This document shows, piece after piece, positions 33,039 to 40,570 of a stretch of 64,000 bases of DNA. The stretch covers positions 558,001 through 622,000 of the forward strand of contig NZ_QDKL01000003.1 of NCBI RefSeq assembly GCF_003346865.1, in the 5' to 3' direction. The first letter of the stretch is position 1. Each line of letters starts with the position of its first letter. A model generated the notes under the pieces. That model searched no databases, had not been told where the DNA came from, and worked only from the letters and a program-made list of their open reading frames with translations. The position numbers and the translations under genes are program-made. This DNA comes from Halobacteriovorax vibrionivorans (GTDB taxonomy: Bacteria; Bdellovibrionota; Bacteriovoracia; Bacteriovoracales; Bacteriovoracaceae).

Positions 33039-33737
33039 ATGAGTAATGTTAACAAGGAAGTTCTATTTGGTATGACCAAAGATCATCTTATCTTTGATGA
33101 ATCAATTAAGCGCTACTTTCACAAAGACTCATATAATGACTTTCAAGAATTTAAGAAATACGCCCATGAAAATGGAATTGATTTTTATGTAACAAGCTCA
33201 TTTCGCTCTTTTGAAGATCAATTAAGGATCTGGAACGAAAAGTGTGAAGGTAAAAGACCGATCTATAATCGTGAAGGTGTTGAGCTAGACGTTGAGAAAT
33301 TATCTTCCCATGAAATTGTAAAAAGCATTATTAACTGGTCTGCCCTACCAGGAACTTCACGTCATCATTGGGGAACAGAGCTAGATGTCGTTGATGGAAA
33401 TAGCTGGCCACAAGGTTATCATATCCAACTCATACCTTCTGAATTTGAAAAAGATGGACCTTTTTATGAATTTGGCCAATGGCTAAATAAGCAAATTGAA
33501 GAGCAAAAAAGCTATTCTTACTATAGGCCATATCTTGAGGATCTTGGAGGAGTTGCTCCTGAAGCATGGCATATTAGTTACGCTAAGATTTCCGCAAAAT
33601 ATCACAAGCAATATACATACGAAATTTTCTGTGAATTATTAGAGCATGAAAAGATGCGTGAGCTTACTTTCTTAGATGAAGTGAAAGCAAACTCACAGCA
33701 TATATATGATCATTTCTTTAAAAAACTTTTGGCCTAA
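33039..33737 (+). CDS. M15B (VanY/DacB-type) D-Ala-D-Ala or LD-carboxypeptidase
   Basis: The 232-residue protein is a zinc carboxypeptidase of family M15B. Zinc-site motifs are TSRHHWGTELDVVDG near 108 (His-X6-Asp) and PEAWHISYA near 177 (the third ligand His with the catalytic Glu). SSFRSFEDQLRIWNEK near 50 is the usual substrate-binding Arg/Gln segment. Members trim peptidoglycan stem peptides. No signal peptide is visible, unlike many relatives, so export may use another route, or the enzyme acts in the cytoplasm on recycled muropeptides. It begins 16 bases after the large exported protein and its last 4 bases overlap the convergent small gene. Confidence 0.88.
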   Translation: MSNVNKEVLFGMTKDHLIFDESIKRYFHKDSYNDFQEFKKYAHENGIDFYVTSSFRSFEDQLRIWNEKCEGKRPIYNREGVELDVEKLSSHEIVKSIINWSALPGTSRHHWGTELDVVDGNSWPQGYHIQLIPSEFEKDGPFYEFGQWLNKQIEEQKSYSYYRPYLEDLGGVAPEAWHISYAKISAKYHKQYTYEIFCELLEHEKMRELTFLDEVKANSQHIYDHFFKKLLA

Positions 33738-34012
33738 TCAAGGCAATTTAATTCTTCAACGTAGAAGCTATTATAACCTTCAACATCATTTGAAGTAACC
33801 TGAGTTAATTCATATTCTCCGTTAGAACATTCTTCAAGGTAATTTCCTTGTTTAAAGTCTACAACAAGAGTTTCATCCTGAGTCTTGATAACTTTAATAG
33901 GAATCGCTGTTCCAAGCATTCCAACCTTAACTTCTTTAAGCTCACCTTGAACAGAAAAAGCTTGTGCACTAAGTGAAATAAATAGAACTGATAATACTGC
34001 TAAAATCTTCAT
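33734..34012 (-). CDS. Small periplasmic protein (92 aa)
   Basis: A signal peptide (residues 1-18, cleavage near AQA-FSV) is followed by 74 residues predicted to be mostly beta strand (VQGELKEVKVG, IPIKVIKTQDE), with two Cys near the end (ECSNGEY, ELNCLD) that could pair. GGGAGCCAGT precedes the ATG. No family recognised. Its stop overlaps the M15 gene by 4 bases tail to tail. Confidence 0.7.
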   Translation of the reverse strand: MKILAVLSVLFISLSAQAFSVQGELKEVKVGMLGTAIPIKVIKTQDETLVVDFKQGNYLEECSNGEYELTQVTSNDVEGYNSFYVEELNCLD

Positions 34013-34080
34013 ACTGGCTCCCTAAATAGTTTTAAACTATTTATCACAATTGAGCTTCTAGCATGAGTTTTGAGTAAAAC

Positions 34081-34536
34081 TTACAAACTTTTCTTTTTTA
34101 AGCCAATTGCATCTAACCATTCACTATTAGCAGCGATAAGCTTTCTTGCCTTAAGATCAAAAAGCCCTACATCCATAGTAATCGTATTATAGACTTTGCC
34201 ATCATGATCACGCATTTCTTGCTGAATCGTTAAGACCTTTGGATTCTTTATTTCTATAATCTTCGTATGAATCTTTATTGGCTGTCTTAATGTTAGCTCG
34301 GCCTTGTATTTGATATTGATCTCAATAATAACAGGGCCTCGTTTTTCTTTCATGATACGGCCAACACCCCAATTATTCTTAGTGATCATCTCCCATCGTG
34401 CCTGCTCATAAATTTCTAAATATGTGGCATTATTCATATGCCCTAAAAAATCTAAATGAGTCTCTTGCACAATAAAATCAAAGACAGATTCTTCCACATC
34501 GTAATTTTCAATATTTACATCAAATTGTTCACTCAT
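34081..34536 (-). CDS. Hotdog-fold acyl-CoA thioesterase (4HBT)
   Basis: The protein has the 4-hydroxybenzoyl-CoA-thioesterase-like hotdog fold: DFLGHMNNATYLEIYEQARW near residue 30 is the signature in which the N-terminal strand-turn and Asn/Asp precede the long helix. The rest (GPVIIEINIKYKAELTLRQP, IHTKIIEI) is the strand pair expected of the fold. The usual catalytic Asp of YbgC is replaced by Gly-His-Met-Asn context, as in YneP-like members. I start at the ATG at 34536, with GAGG 8 bases upstream; a GTG three codons earlier is less well placed. Probably hydrolyses medium-chain acyl-CoAs; client unknown. Confidence 0.82.
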   Translation of the reverse strand: MSEQFDVNIENYDVEESVFDFIVQETHLDFLGHMNNATYLEIYEQARWEMITKNNWGVGRIMKEKRGPVIIEINIKYKAELTLRQPIKIHTKIIEIKNPKVLTIQQEMRDHDGKVYNTITMDVGLFDLKARKLIAANSEWLDAIGLKKKSL

Positions 34537-34569
34537 ATTTAGCACCTCTAACTTACTGAAATCTTAAAA

Positions 34570-34597
34570 TTGGCCATTTAACTTGGCAAGTGGCCAA
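34570..34597. repeat. Nested inverted repeat, possible operator
   Basis: TTGGCCA (34570-34576) and TGGCCAA (34591-34597) form an inverted pair around the palindrome ACTTGGCAAGT (34581-34591). It lies between the divergent thioesterase and large exported protein genes, a usual place for a regulator site. Confidence 0.4.
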
Positions 34598-34764
34598 AGG
34601 CTATTTTACCTCTTGCTCAACTATAAATGAACAGGTTTTTAAGTACTTAAGTAATGCAACACCCCTCAAGAGGCCAAAACATGCTTAAATACTCAACTTT
34701 TAACAATAATTAACCGATTAGAACTTATAATTTAAGTAAGGATAACTTAACTTTCGAGATAACT

Positions 34765-37032
34765 ATGAACATGAAAAAACTATTCGACACTGCAAAAGTA
34801 TCATTCTATCTACTGCCAATACTTTGGTTATTGAATAATACCGTATATGCAAATCTAGGCAGTATAGACTGTTATAATAATAGTGGTCAAAAAGTTGAAA
34901 TAGATCCTCCCATACAATTCAATCAAGCTAGTTGCAAGCAACGCGGTGGAAATCTCGCACGAACAACACTCGCTGGTACTGGTGAAACAGTATTAGTTCG
35001 CTTAACTCCTGATGAAATTGAGCAACAAGGTCTATCATCCAAAGCACCTATTGAAGGCGTAGTAGATGGACCACAAGGTGACGATGATAATGTGACGGTC
35101 ACAAGAACAGAAACGACAACTTGTACAGGATCATTGGCTTCATGTAATACAGCGTTTGATATAGCAGGAACAGCCGAAGCTGCAGGACAAAGTGCAGCAA
35201 GAGCAGCAAGACCAACAATGGAAGAAGCTCCAGATGCGAGCGATGATAATAAGACCGTTTGGAATACATGCTACTCGACAGCTAATGGGGAGACATTAAC
35301 CCCTGATAAGTTTAAAGAATGCGCAAATAGCGCTTGGGATGATTTAGTTATTTCAAATATCTCAAGCGATGATGTCGCTTATCGTGGTTCAAGTGCTGCA
35401 AGAGAGTGTCAGGCAGTCTTTGCAAAGGCTGCAAATGGAACTGATTGGAAAGATATTTCAAAGGATATCTACTCTAATGGAAGTGCAGATCTAGACTATA
35501 ATAAGGCCGTAGCAATTTTTACAGTACGTCTTCATGGCGACTCTAAAAGAGGTCAGGAAATTCCTTCTGTGACAGTTTCAAAAGCAGCAAAGAAAGTTGC
35601 AGCTTGTTCTCAACTAGCAGCAGTCTTTGGTGAAAATTTTAAAGAAGGACGAGAACAAGAAGATCCATATATTAATCCTGAAAAATTAACATCAATGGAT
35701 GGCAAGATCACTTGTAACCTAACAGGACTAGAAACACTTGATTATGACGAGTGTTCAGCTCTTATCGTAGCTCATAATAGTGCGGAAATTGGAACAGCTG
35801 CAAATAATACATTCCAACAATATGAGGCCCAATCACTTCGTAGTGAGCAGCAGCAAAAGCTTATGAATATGGACCCTAATTCAAATGTGACAACGGAAGC
35901 GCTTAAAACACAAAAAGATAATCTTGCCACTCAACAAGATATGGCAGAAAACAGACGTGCCATTCAAGCAGCAAGACTAGCGGCCATCGCTGGTTTCTCA
36001 GCGGCCATCCCAACAGTTGATGACTTCTTAGATAATCCAGCATTTTGTGAAAATCCAGTAGATGGTGCAATTTCAAAATTTGATACACATGTAAGTCAAT
36101 TAACGACAGGTATTGGCGAGGGAAAAGTACTTTGTCGAAATCTACTGGATGGATCGAGATTTAATTACTTTAGAAATGGAAATGCAAAGAGAGCTGGGAA
36201 TAAGATCGCAGCAGAAGCGGGTGTTGAAGTAGCGGCAGAGACCATGGCCGTTTCTCAACTTGGAAAACAAAAGAGAATGATTGATGGAGCGATTGGAAAA
36301 ATCGAAGGGATGAACACTCTTGAACTACCAGAAGACTTTTATCAAAATGAAGATGTTTATATGCAATTTTGTACAGCAAACCCTACTCACCCAGATTGCC
36401 AGACAGGCTTTGGTGCAGCAGTAAATGTCCCAAGTTTTGGCGACTATAACGTTGGAGGCTTTGGAACAAATCAAGCTTACCAGCCTACAGATACAACAGA
36501 ATCAACTGGTTCAGCAGCTTCAACAACTTCAGATCCAACTGCCGCTAATGTTGATACATCAACAGCGGTAACAAAGTCATCTCCAAGCGGAGGACTTAAA
36601 GGAAGATTTGGTTCTGGTGCAACTGTTACAGAAGGTGGAGGCCTAGCACAAGGTGCCGGCGGTGGTGGAAGTAACCCTGGTGGCGGCGGAGGCGGCGGAG
36701 GCTCCTCAGCAGGCGGTGGCGGTGAGCCACAGGCCGGAGCGACAGCAGCTTCAGGTGGAACCAAAGGTCTAAGCTATATCGGTGGACGTGGACCAAGTTT
36801 TGTTGGTGGACGTGGAATCGCAAGTAGAAGAAAGAACACAAAGAATGATGCAAATCCATTTAAGAATATGTTCGATAAAAATAAGAACCGTAACCTAAGT
36901 TCACTTAACTTTAAAGGTAAGGCGGCCATTGGTTCAAAGTCAGGAAATCTCTTCCAAAGAATTTCATCTGCCTATGATAAGGCCAATAATAAAGGAAACC
37001 TTTTAAAGTACGAAACAAAATCAATTGAATAG
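34765..37032 (+). CDS. Large exported protein with Gly-rich linker (755 aa)
   Basis: A signal peptide ends near residue 30 (TVYA-NLG). The mature N-terminal part has Cys pairs (IDCYNNSG, ASCKQRG) and later CxxC-like spacing across a long helical region (about 200-500), with a weakly hydrophobic Ala-rich segment near 400 (ARLAAIAGFSAAIPTV). Residues about 570-660 are Ser/Thr/Gly-rich and become almost pure Gly (GGGGSNPGGGGGGGGSS). The final 90 residues are basic (ASRRKNTKNDANPF). I recognise no family. Layout resembles the proteins at 31073 and 47065: exported, Cys-rich head, helical middle, Gly/Ser linker, charged end. Confidence 0.75.
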   Translation: MNMKKLFDTAKVSFYLLPILWLLNNTVYANLGSIDCYNNSGQKVEIDPPIQFNQASCKQRGGNLARTTLAGTGETVLVRLTPDEIEQQGLSSKAPIEGVVDGPQGDDDNVTVTRTETTTCTGSLASCNTAFDIAGTAEAAGQSAARAARPTMEEAPDASDDNKTVWNTCYSTANGETLTPDKFKECANSAWDDLVISNISSDDVAYRGSSAARECQAVFAKAANGTDWKDISKDIYSNGSADLDYNKAVAIFTVRLHGDSKRGQEIPSVTVSKAAKKVAACSQLAAVFGENFKEGREQEDPYINPEKLTSMDGKITCNLTGLETLDYDECSALIVAHNSAEIGTAANNTFQQYEAQSLRSEQQQKLMNMDPNSNVTTEALKTQKDNLATQQDMAENRRAIQAARLAAIAGFSAAIPTVDDFLDNPAFCENPVDGAISKFDTHVSQLTTGIGEGKVLCRNLLDGSRFNYFRNGNAKRAGNKIAAEAGVEVAAETMAVSQLGKQKRMIDGAIGKIEGMNTLELPEDFYQNEDVYMQFCTANPTHPDCQTGFGAAVNVPSFGDYNVGGFGTNQAYQPTDTTESTGSAASTTSDPTAANVDTSTAVTKSSPSGGLKGRFGSGATVTEGGGLAQGAGGGGSNPGGGGGGGGSSAGGGGEPQAGATAASGGTKGLSYIGGRGPSFVGGRGIASRRKNTKNDANPFKNMFDKNKNRNLSSLNFKGKAAIGSKSGNLFQRISSAYDKANNKGNLLKYETKSIE

Positions 37033-37071
37033 AAGCTAAAGTACGAACAAATACATCAAAAGTTTAAACAC

Positions 37072-37094
37072 TGGGGCCAGATAATTTGGCCCCA
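37072..37094 (+). terminator. GC-rich hairpin after the 755-aa gene
   Basis: TGGGGCCA (37072-37079) pairs with TGGCCCCA (37087-37094) around seven bases, 39 bases after the stop. The following TTCTAATTCT is a poor T-tract. Confidence 0.7.
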
Positions 37095-37139
37095 TTCTAA
37101 TTCTACCCTAATAAAATCAAATACTTAAAAAGAAGAAAA

Positions 37140-37156
37140 TTGGCACGTAACGTGTA
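37140..37156 (+). promoter_or_regulatory. Sigma-54-like promoter (weak -12)
   Basis: TTGGCACGTAACGTGTA keeps a perfect -24 element (TTGGCACG), but the -12 is GTGTA instead of TTGCW, so the invariant C is lost. It lies 19 bases before the 21-codon leader ORF. Confidence 0.3.
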
Positions 37157-37174
37157 TGTGTATAAAGTAACTAA

Positions 37175-37240
37175 ATGAGCGAGCACGATGCGTCGCAACG
37201 TAGACATAATGATGCCGAAAGTGCATATTTCAAGGACTGA
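37175..37240 (+). CDS. Possible 21-aa leader peptide before the TPR gene
   Basis: An ATG at 37175 opens a short frame (MSEHDASQRRHNDAESAYFKD) ending at TGA 37238-37240, 3 bases before the TPR gene ATG. The AAGGA ribosome binding site of the TPR gene lies inside its last codons, so translation of one could affect the other. It has no clear ribosome binding site of its own, and its GC content and codon use differ a little from the neighbours. It may be chance. Confidence 0.25.
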   Translation: MSEHDASQRRHNDAESAYFKD

Positions 37241-37243
37241 GAT

Positions 37244-38467
37244 ATGAAAAAATCAAGGGAAGATATGACAAGTGTTCAAGAGATCCTATTAAGTGAACTA
37301 ACACAAGCAAGAAGTTACGTAGAAAGAATCCTTCACGCAGTATGTGAATTGAGTGACACTCACCTAACGCCTAAAGCTAGAGTAGTTATTCAAGAATTTA
37401 GCGCTGAATATGAGAAATTAGTATGTGAACTAATTATTCCAAGCCACTTTGGTGAACTAAATCTCATTCACCAAGATAACTTCCGCCAAGGAAGAGAAAA
37501 TCTTAGAATAATGAATAACTTTATTGAAAGCTTTGTAGCTCTTGGGCCAAAGAATGATGAAGAAGTTGTTGGTGCAATAACAAGATTAATTAATCTCGTT
37601 TATAAGTACACAAGAGAATTACACCTCGTTCTTATTGAAAAGTCATCCCTTGATGTGGCCACTCCTCGTATGGGTCTACTTAAGGCAATTGATATCAAAG
37701 AAAAGAAAGAAGTCATCAAACCACATGCAGTTATCAAGAAAGGTCCTTTTACTTTGATTGAAGGTGGACGTGTTGATGAGATTGACGAAGATGAGTTTGA
37801 AGATGAGGCCAGCCTTAATCCTCCACTCTACTTTCTTGAAACATTAGAAATTTTAAATCTTGCACATGCTAAGACTGCGCCAATACTTGGAATGAATGCA
37901 AAAAGAGAAGAGAAATATGAGCAAAATATTTCACAAGCTCACGTTCTAGTATCTAAGAAAGATTTGGCCGGCGCCCTAGAGTTATTTGAAAAGGCACGTG
38001 GCCATAAAGAGACGGCAGAAGTCTTAACACTGATGGCCTGGGTAAACTCTCAAATGGGAAATAATGAAGAAGCAAAGTCTCTTTGCTTAAAGGCCATTGA
38101 GATCGATCCTGAATATGGTGCTCCATACAACGATCTAGGAACCCTACTTTTAAATGAAGGTCATATCAATGAATCAATCAAATGGTATGAACTTGCTAAG
38201 AAGGCCCCTAAATATACAAATCGCGAATACCCGTACATCAATGCTGGTCGCGCATATATGCAACTTAATAACTTCGACAAAGCAATGGAAGAGTTTGAAG
38301 TTGCTCTTAAATTAGTTCCTGAAAATCAAGAACTTCGCCACACTGTTAGTAAAATTCGTGCTTCAGTACTAAAAGAAGAAGATAATACAACAAAGCGTGG
38401 CTTCCAAAAGTTCAAAGTTGATTTCTCCGATAACCAAGGCGATAATGATAACCAACCAACACAATAA
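37244..38467 (+). CDS. TPR-repeat protein, cytoplasmic
   Basis: The 407-residue protein has no signal peptide. Residues about 1-165 form an all-helical domain of unknown kind (motifs TSVQEILLSELTQARSYVERI). A short acidic linker follows (EIDEDEFEDEASL near 185). Residues about 225-385 hold three to four tetratricopeptide repeats, for example AEVLTLMAWVNSQMGNNEEAKSLC near 262, APYNDLGTLLLNEGHINESIKWY near 295 and PYINAGRAYMQLNNFDKAMEEF near 330. TPRs bind peptides, so this is probably an adaptor. AAGGA is 7 bases before the ATG. NIF3 follows after 21 bases and may be co-transcribed. Confidence 0.85.
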   Translation: MKKSREDMTSVQEILLSELTQARSYVERILHAVCELSDTHLTPKARVVIQEFSAEYEKLVCELIIPSHFGELNLIHQDNFRQGRENLRIMNNFIESFVALGPKNDEEVVGAITRLINLVYKYTRELHLVLIEKSSLDVATPRMGLLKAIDIKEKKEVIKPHAVIKKGPFTLIEGGRVDEIDEDEFEDEASLNPPLYFLETLEILNLAHAKTAPILGMNAKREEKYEQNISQAHVLVSKKDLAGALELFEKARGHKETAEVLTLMAWVNSQMGNNEEAKSLCLKAIEIDPEYGAPYNDLGTLLLNEGHINESIKWYELAKKAPKYTNREYPYINAGRAYMQLNNFDKAMEEFEVALKLVPENQELRHTVSKIRASVLKEEDNTTKRGFQKFKVDFSDNQGDNDNQPTQ

Positions 38468-38488
38468 TTAAAGGTATGGATATCATTT

Positions 38489-39256
38489 ATGGCAAAAGTT
38501 TCAGCACGTGAGCTAGCAAAGTTTTTAAATAATCATTTAAATATTTATGATTACCAAGACTATGGACCAAATGGCCTTCAAATTGAAGGTAGTTCTGAGA
38601 TTTCAAAAATTGCATTTGCTGTATCAGCACAACGTGACTCAATTGAAAAAGCAGTTGAAATGGGAGCAAATGCAATGATTGTTCACCATGGACTATTCTG
38701 GAAATTTCATGGAGTAAGAACCGTTACAGGAAGCTTTGCAAAAAGAGTTAAACCTCTTATTAAAAATGATATTAACCTATTTGGTTACCACTTACCTCTT
38801 GATGCTCATCTTGAGGATGGTAATGCTGCTGGAATAGCAAAGAGGCTTGGTCTAAAGGACTTAGCACCATACGGGGATCACAAAGGAATGCCTACAGGGC
38901 TTCAAGGAAGGTTTGAAAGACCTCTCTCTCCAAGCGAGCTAAAAGACCTCCTAAAAAATATATTAAATCACGATATCATTCATAGTGAACCAAATGATGA
39001 AAAGATTTCATCGATGGGAATCATCACAGGTGGAGCTAACTCAGATTGGCGCTACTGTGTTCGCGAAGGGTTAGATGCCTATCTTACGGGAGAAATGAGT
39101 GAGCACGACTGGCATGAATCCAGAGAAGAAGGAATCCACTTCTTTGCAGGAGGCCATAATGCGACAGAAAGATTTGGTGTCCTTGCGCTTAAAGACTTGA
39201 TTGAAGAAAAGTACGGGATTGAGTGCGTCTTCATCGACTCACCCAACCCAGCCTAG
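38489..39256 (+). CDS. NIF3-family dinuclear metal protein
   Basis: NIF3/YqfO/YbgI proteins form toroidal hexamers with a two-metal site; their activity remains uncertain (GTP cyclohydrolase I type 2 in some). Typical motifs are DYGPNGLQIEGSSEIS near 26, ANAMIVHHGLFWKF near 61 with the metal-binding His pair, YHLPLDAHLEDGNAAGIAKR near 95, a GIITGGANSDW segment near 176 and AGGHNATERFGVLAL near 222 with further ligands. Length 255 fits the short form without the CutA-like insert. It ends 1 base before the convergent DUF4442 gene. Confidence 0.92.
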   Translation: MAKVSARELAKFLNNHLNIYDYQDYGPNGLQIEGSSEISKIAFAVSAQRDSIEKAVEMGANAMIVHHGLFWKFHGVRTVTGSFAKRVKPLIKNDINLFGYHLPLDAHLEDGNAAGIAKRLGLKDLAPYGDHKGMPTGLQGRFERPLSPSELKDLLKNILNHDIIHSEPNDEKISSMGIITGGANSDWRYCVREGLDAYLTGEMSEHDWHESREEGIHFFAGGHNATERFGVLALKDLIEEKYGIECVFIDSPNPA

Positions 39257-39257
39257 C

Positions 39258-39755
39258 TTATTTCTTAGACTTTCTTTTAAGAGAGAGAGTAATTGTAAAT
39301 TCAGCAACTGGCTCATCATCAACATCTGGACAAGTTGCTGTGATCTTAAGCGGAAGATTATGTCTTTCGTCACTTGCTAGAACCATATCAACGAATTCGT
39401 CGATTTCCTTACCTTGCTTACAAGTAAAGACAGTATCCCCTTCAGCACGTTTTAGAAATTCCGCATGGAAATCTTTAAAAGCAAGAGAGACTCTCTTTCC
39501 TTTATCCATCGTTTTCTTCATTGCTGCAAATCCGCCTGCTAAATCAGCTCCACAAGCAAGAGCACCAAAGTACATACTATTTAGATGGTTCTTTGATCTT
39601 CTCGATAATGGAATCTTGATGGCAGTAACTTCTTCGCTTAATTCTATTACAGTCGGCCTTAACCAAAAGATCATTGGAACTTTTGTAAGACCAAAAAGAC
39701 GCACAAAAGCAGTATTCCTTAAGCCTTCGGGAAGCTTATCTAGAACTTTCTTCAT
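39258..39755 (-). CDS. DUF4442/PaaI-like hotdog protein
   Basis: The 165-residue protein resembles the DUF4442 (YiiD C-terminal-like) branch of hotdog thioesterases: SRRSKNHLNSMYFGALACGADLAGG near 50 contains the Asn-His-X2-Ser-Met-Tyr-X-Gly-Ala pattern at the start of the central helix. AFKDFHAEFLKRAEGDT near 92 and VAEFTITLSLKRK at the end supply the strands. Substrate unknown. Its start overlaps the proC stop (TAATG), so it belongs to putA-proC-DUF4442. Confidence 0.75.
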   Translation of the reverse strand: MKKVLDKLPEGLRNTAFVRLFGLTKVPMIFWLRPTVIELSEEVTAIKIPLSRRSKNHLNSMYFGALACGADLAGGFAAMKKTMDKGKRVSLAFKDFHAEFLKRAEGDTVFTCKQGKEIDEFVDMVLASDERHNLPLKITATCPDVDDEPVAEFTITLSLKRKSKK

Positions 39756-40570
39756 TACTTATTTCCCTTTAATTCAAGCGTTCTTTGATAAGCACGCTCC
39801 ATTGCAATATTAAATATTTTTTCTAAATTTGATTCTTTTAAAGATTCCAAGGCTTCAAATGTAACACCTTTTTTTGATGTAACGTTTTCACGAAGTTCTT
39901 GTGCATCGTCATTTTGTACTAGCATTCTCCCAGCACCTTCTATTGTACCGGCAATCATTTGGTGTGCAAGCTTCTTATCAATTCCTCTTCTTTCAAGATC
40001 AGAAATTAGAATACGAGCTATTTCAAAAAAATATGCAGGACCAGAACCAGAAAAAGGAGTGATTATATCGATATCATCTTCTTTCTCAAAGACAGTATTG
40101 ATTCCTTTTGTATTAAAGGCATCCCAGAAGTACTTCCATTTATCCTGATGAACTCTTTTAGACTTATAAAGGGCATTTACACCAAGACCAACTTGAGCAG
40201 GAGTATTAGGCATTATTCTAATAACCTCCTCACTTCCAAGAGCAGAAGCTAGTGATGCACTATCAACACCCGCAAGTAGAGAAACAATTGTAAGGTATGG
40301 ATGAGATAAGAATTCAACCTCTTTTGCAACTTCTATTAATTGTTGTGGCTTAAATCCACACCAAATGAAGTCGATATGTTGATTTCTTAAGTCCTCTAAA
40401 CTTTCAATCCAGTTTACATCAAAGTCCTCGGCGAACTTCTTGGCCTTTGTCCCAGAAGGAGTAAACACAAAGAACTCACTCTCATCACTTTCTTTAGCAA
40501 CTGAAATAAAGTTAGGTAAAAGCGCACGGACCATATTCCCTGCGCCTAAAATAAGATGTCGATAGGCCAT
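39755..40570 (-). CDS. proC: Pyrroline-5-carboxylate reductase
   Basis: ProC reduces pyrroline-5-carboxylate to proline. The 271-residue protein has the N-terminal NADP-binding HLILGAGNMVRALLPNF near 4-20, IRIMPNTPAQVGLGVNALY near 119 and the C-terminal dimer helix signature SGSGPAYFFEIARILISD near 168 with TSKKGVTFEALESL near 229, where Thr-X-Lys-Gly-Gly-Thr is usual and Lys-Lys-Gly-Val-Thr is seen. Start and stop overlap putA and the DUF4442 gene by one base each. Being co-translated with the proline-degrading PutA is unusual (see findings). Confidence 0.92.
   Translation of the reverse strand: MAYRHLILGAGNMVRALLPNFISVAKESDESEFFVFTPSGTKAKKFAEDFDVNWIESLEDLRNQHIDFIWCGFKPQQLIEVAKEVEFLSHPYLTIVSLLAGVDSASLASALGSEEVIRIMPNTPAQVGLGVNALYKSKRVHQDKWKYFWDAFNTKGINTVFEKEDDIDIITPFSGSGPAYFFEIARILISDLERRGIDKKLAHQMIAGTIEGAGRMLVQNDDAQELRENVTSKKGVTFEALESLKESNLEKIFNIAMERAYQRTLELKGNK

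Noticed and set aside
36477..36764. Proline-rich 95-residue frame on the minus strand
   Set aside because: It is the antisense of the Gly-rich linker of the 755-aa exported protein; poly-Gly codons read backwards give poly-Pro.
39223..39813. 196-residue plus-strand frame
   Set aside because: It covers the DUF4442 and proC genes in antisense; both of those match known families.
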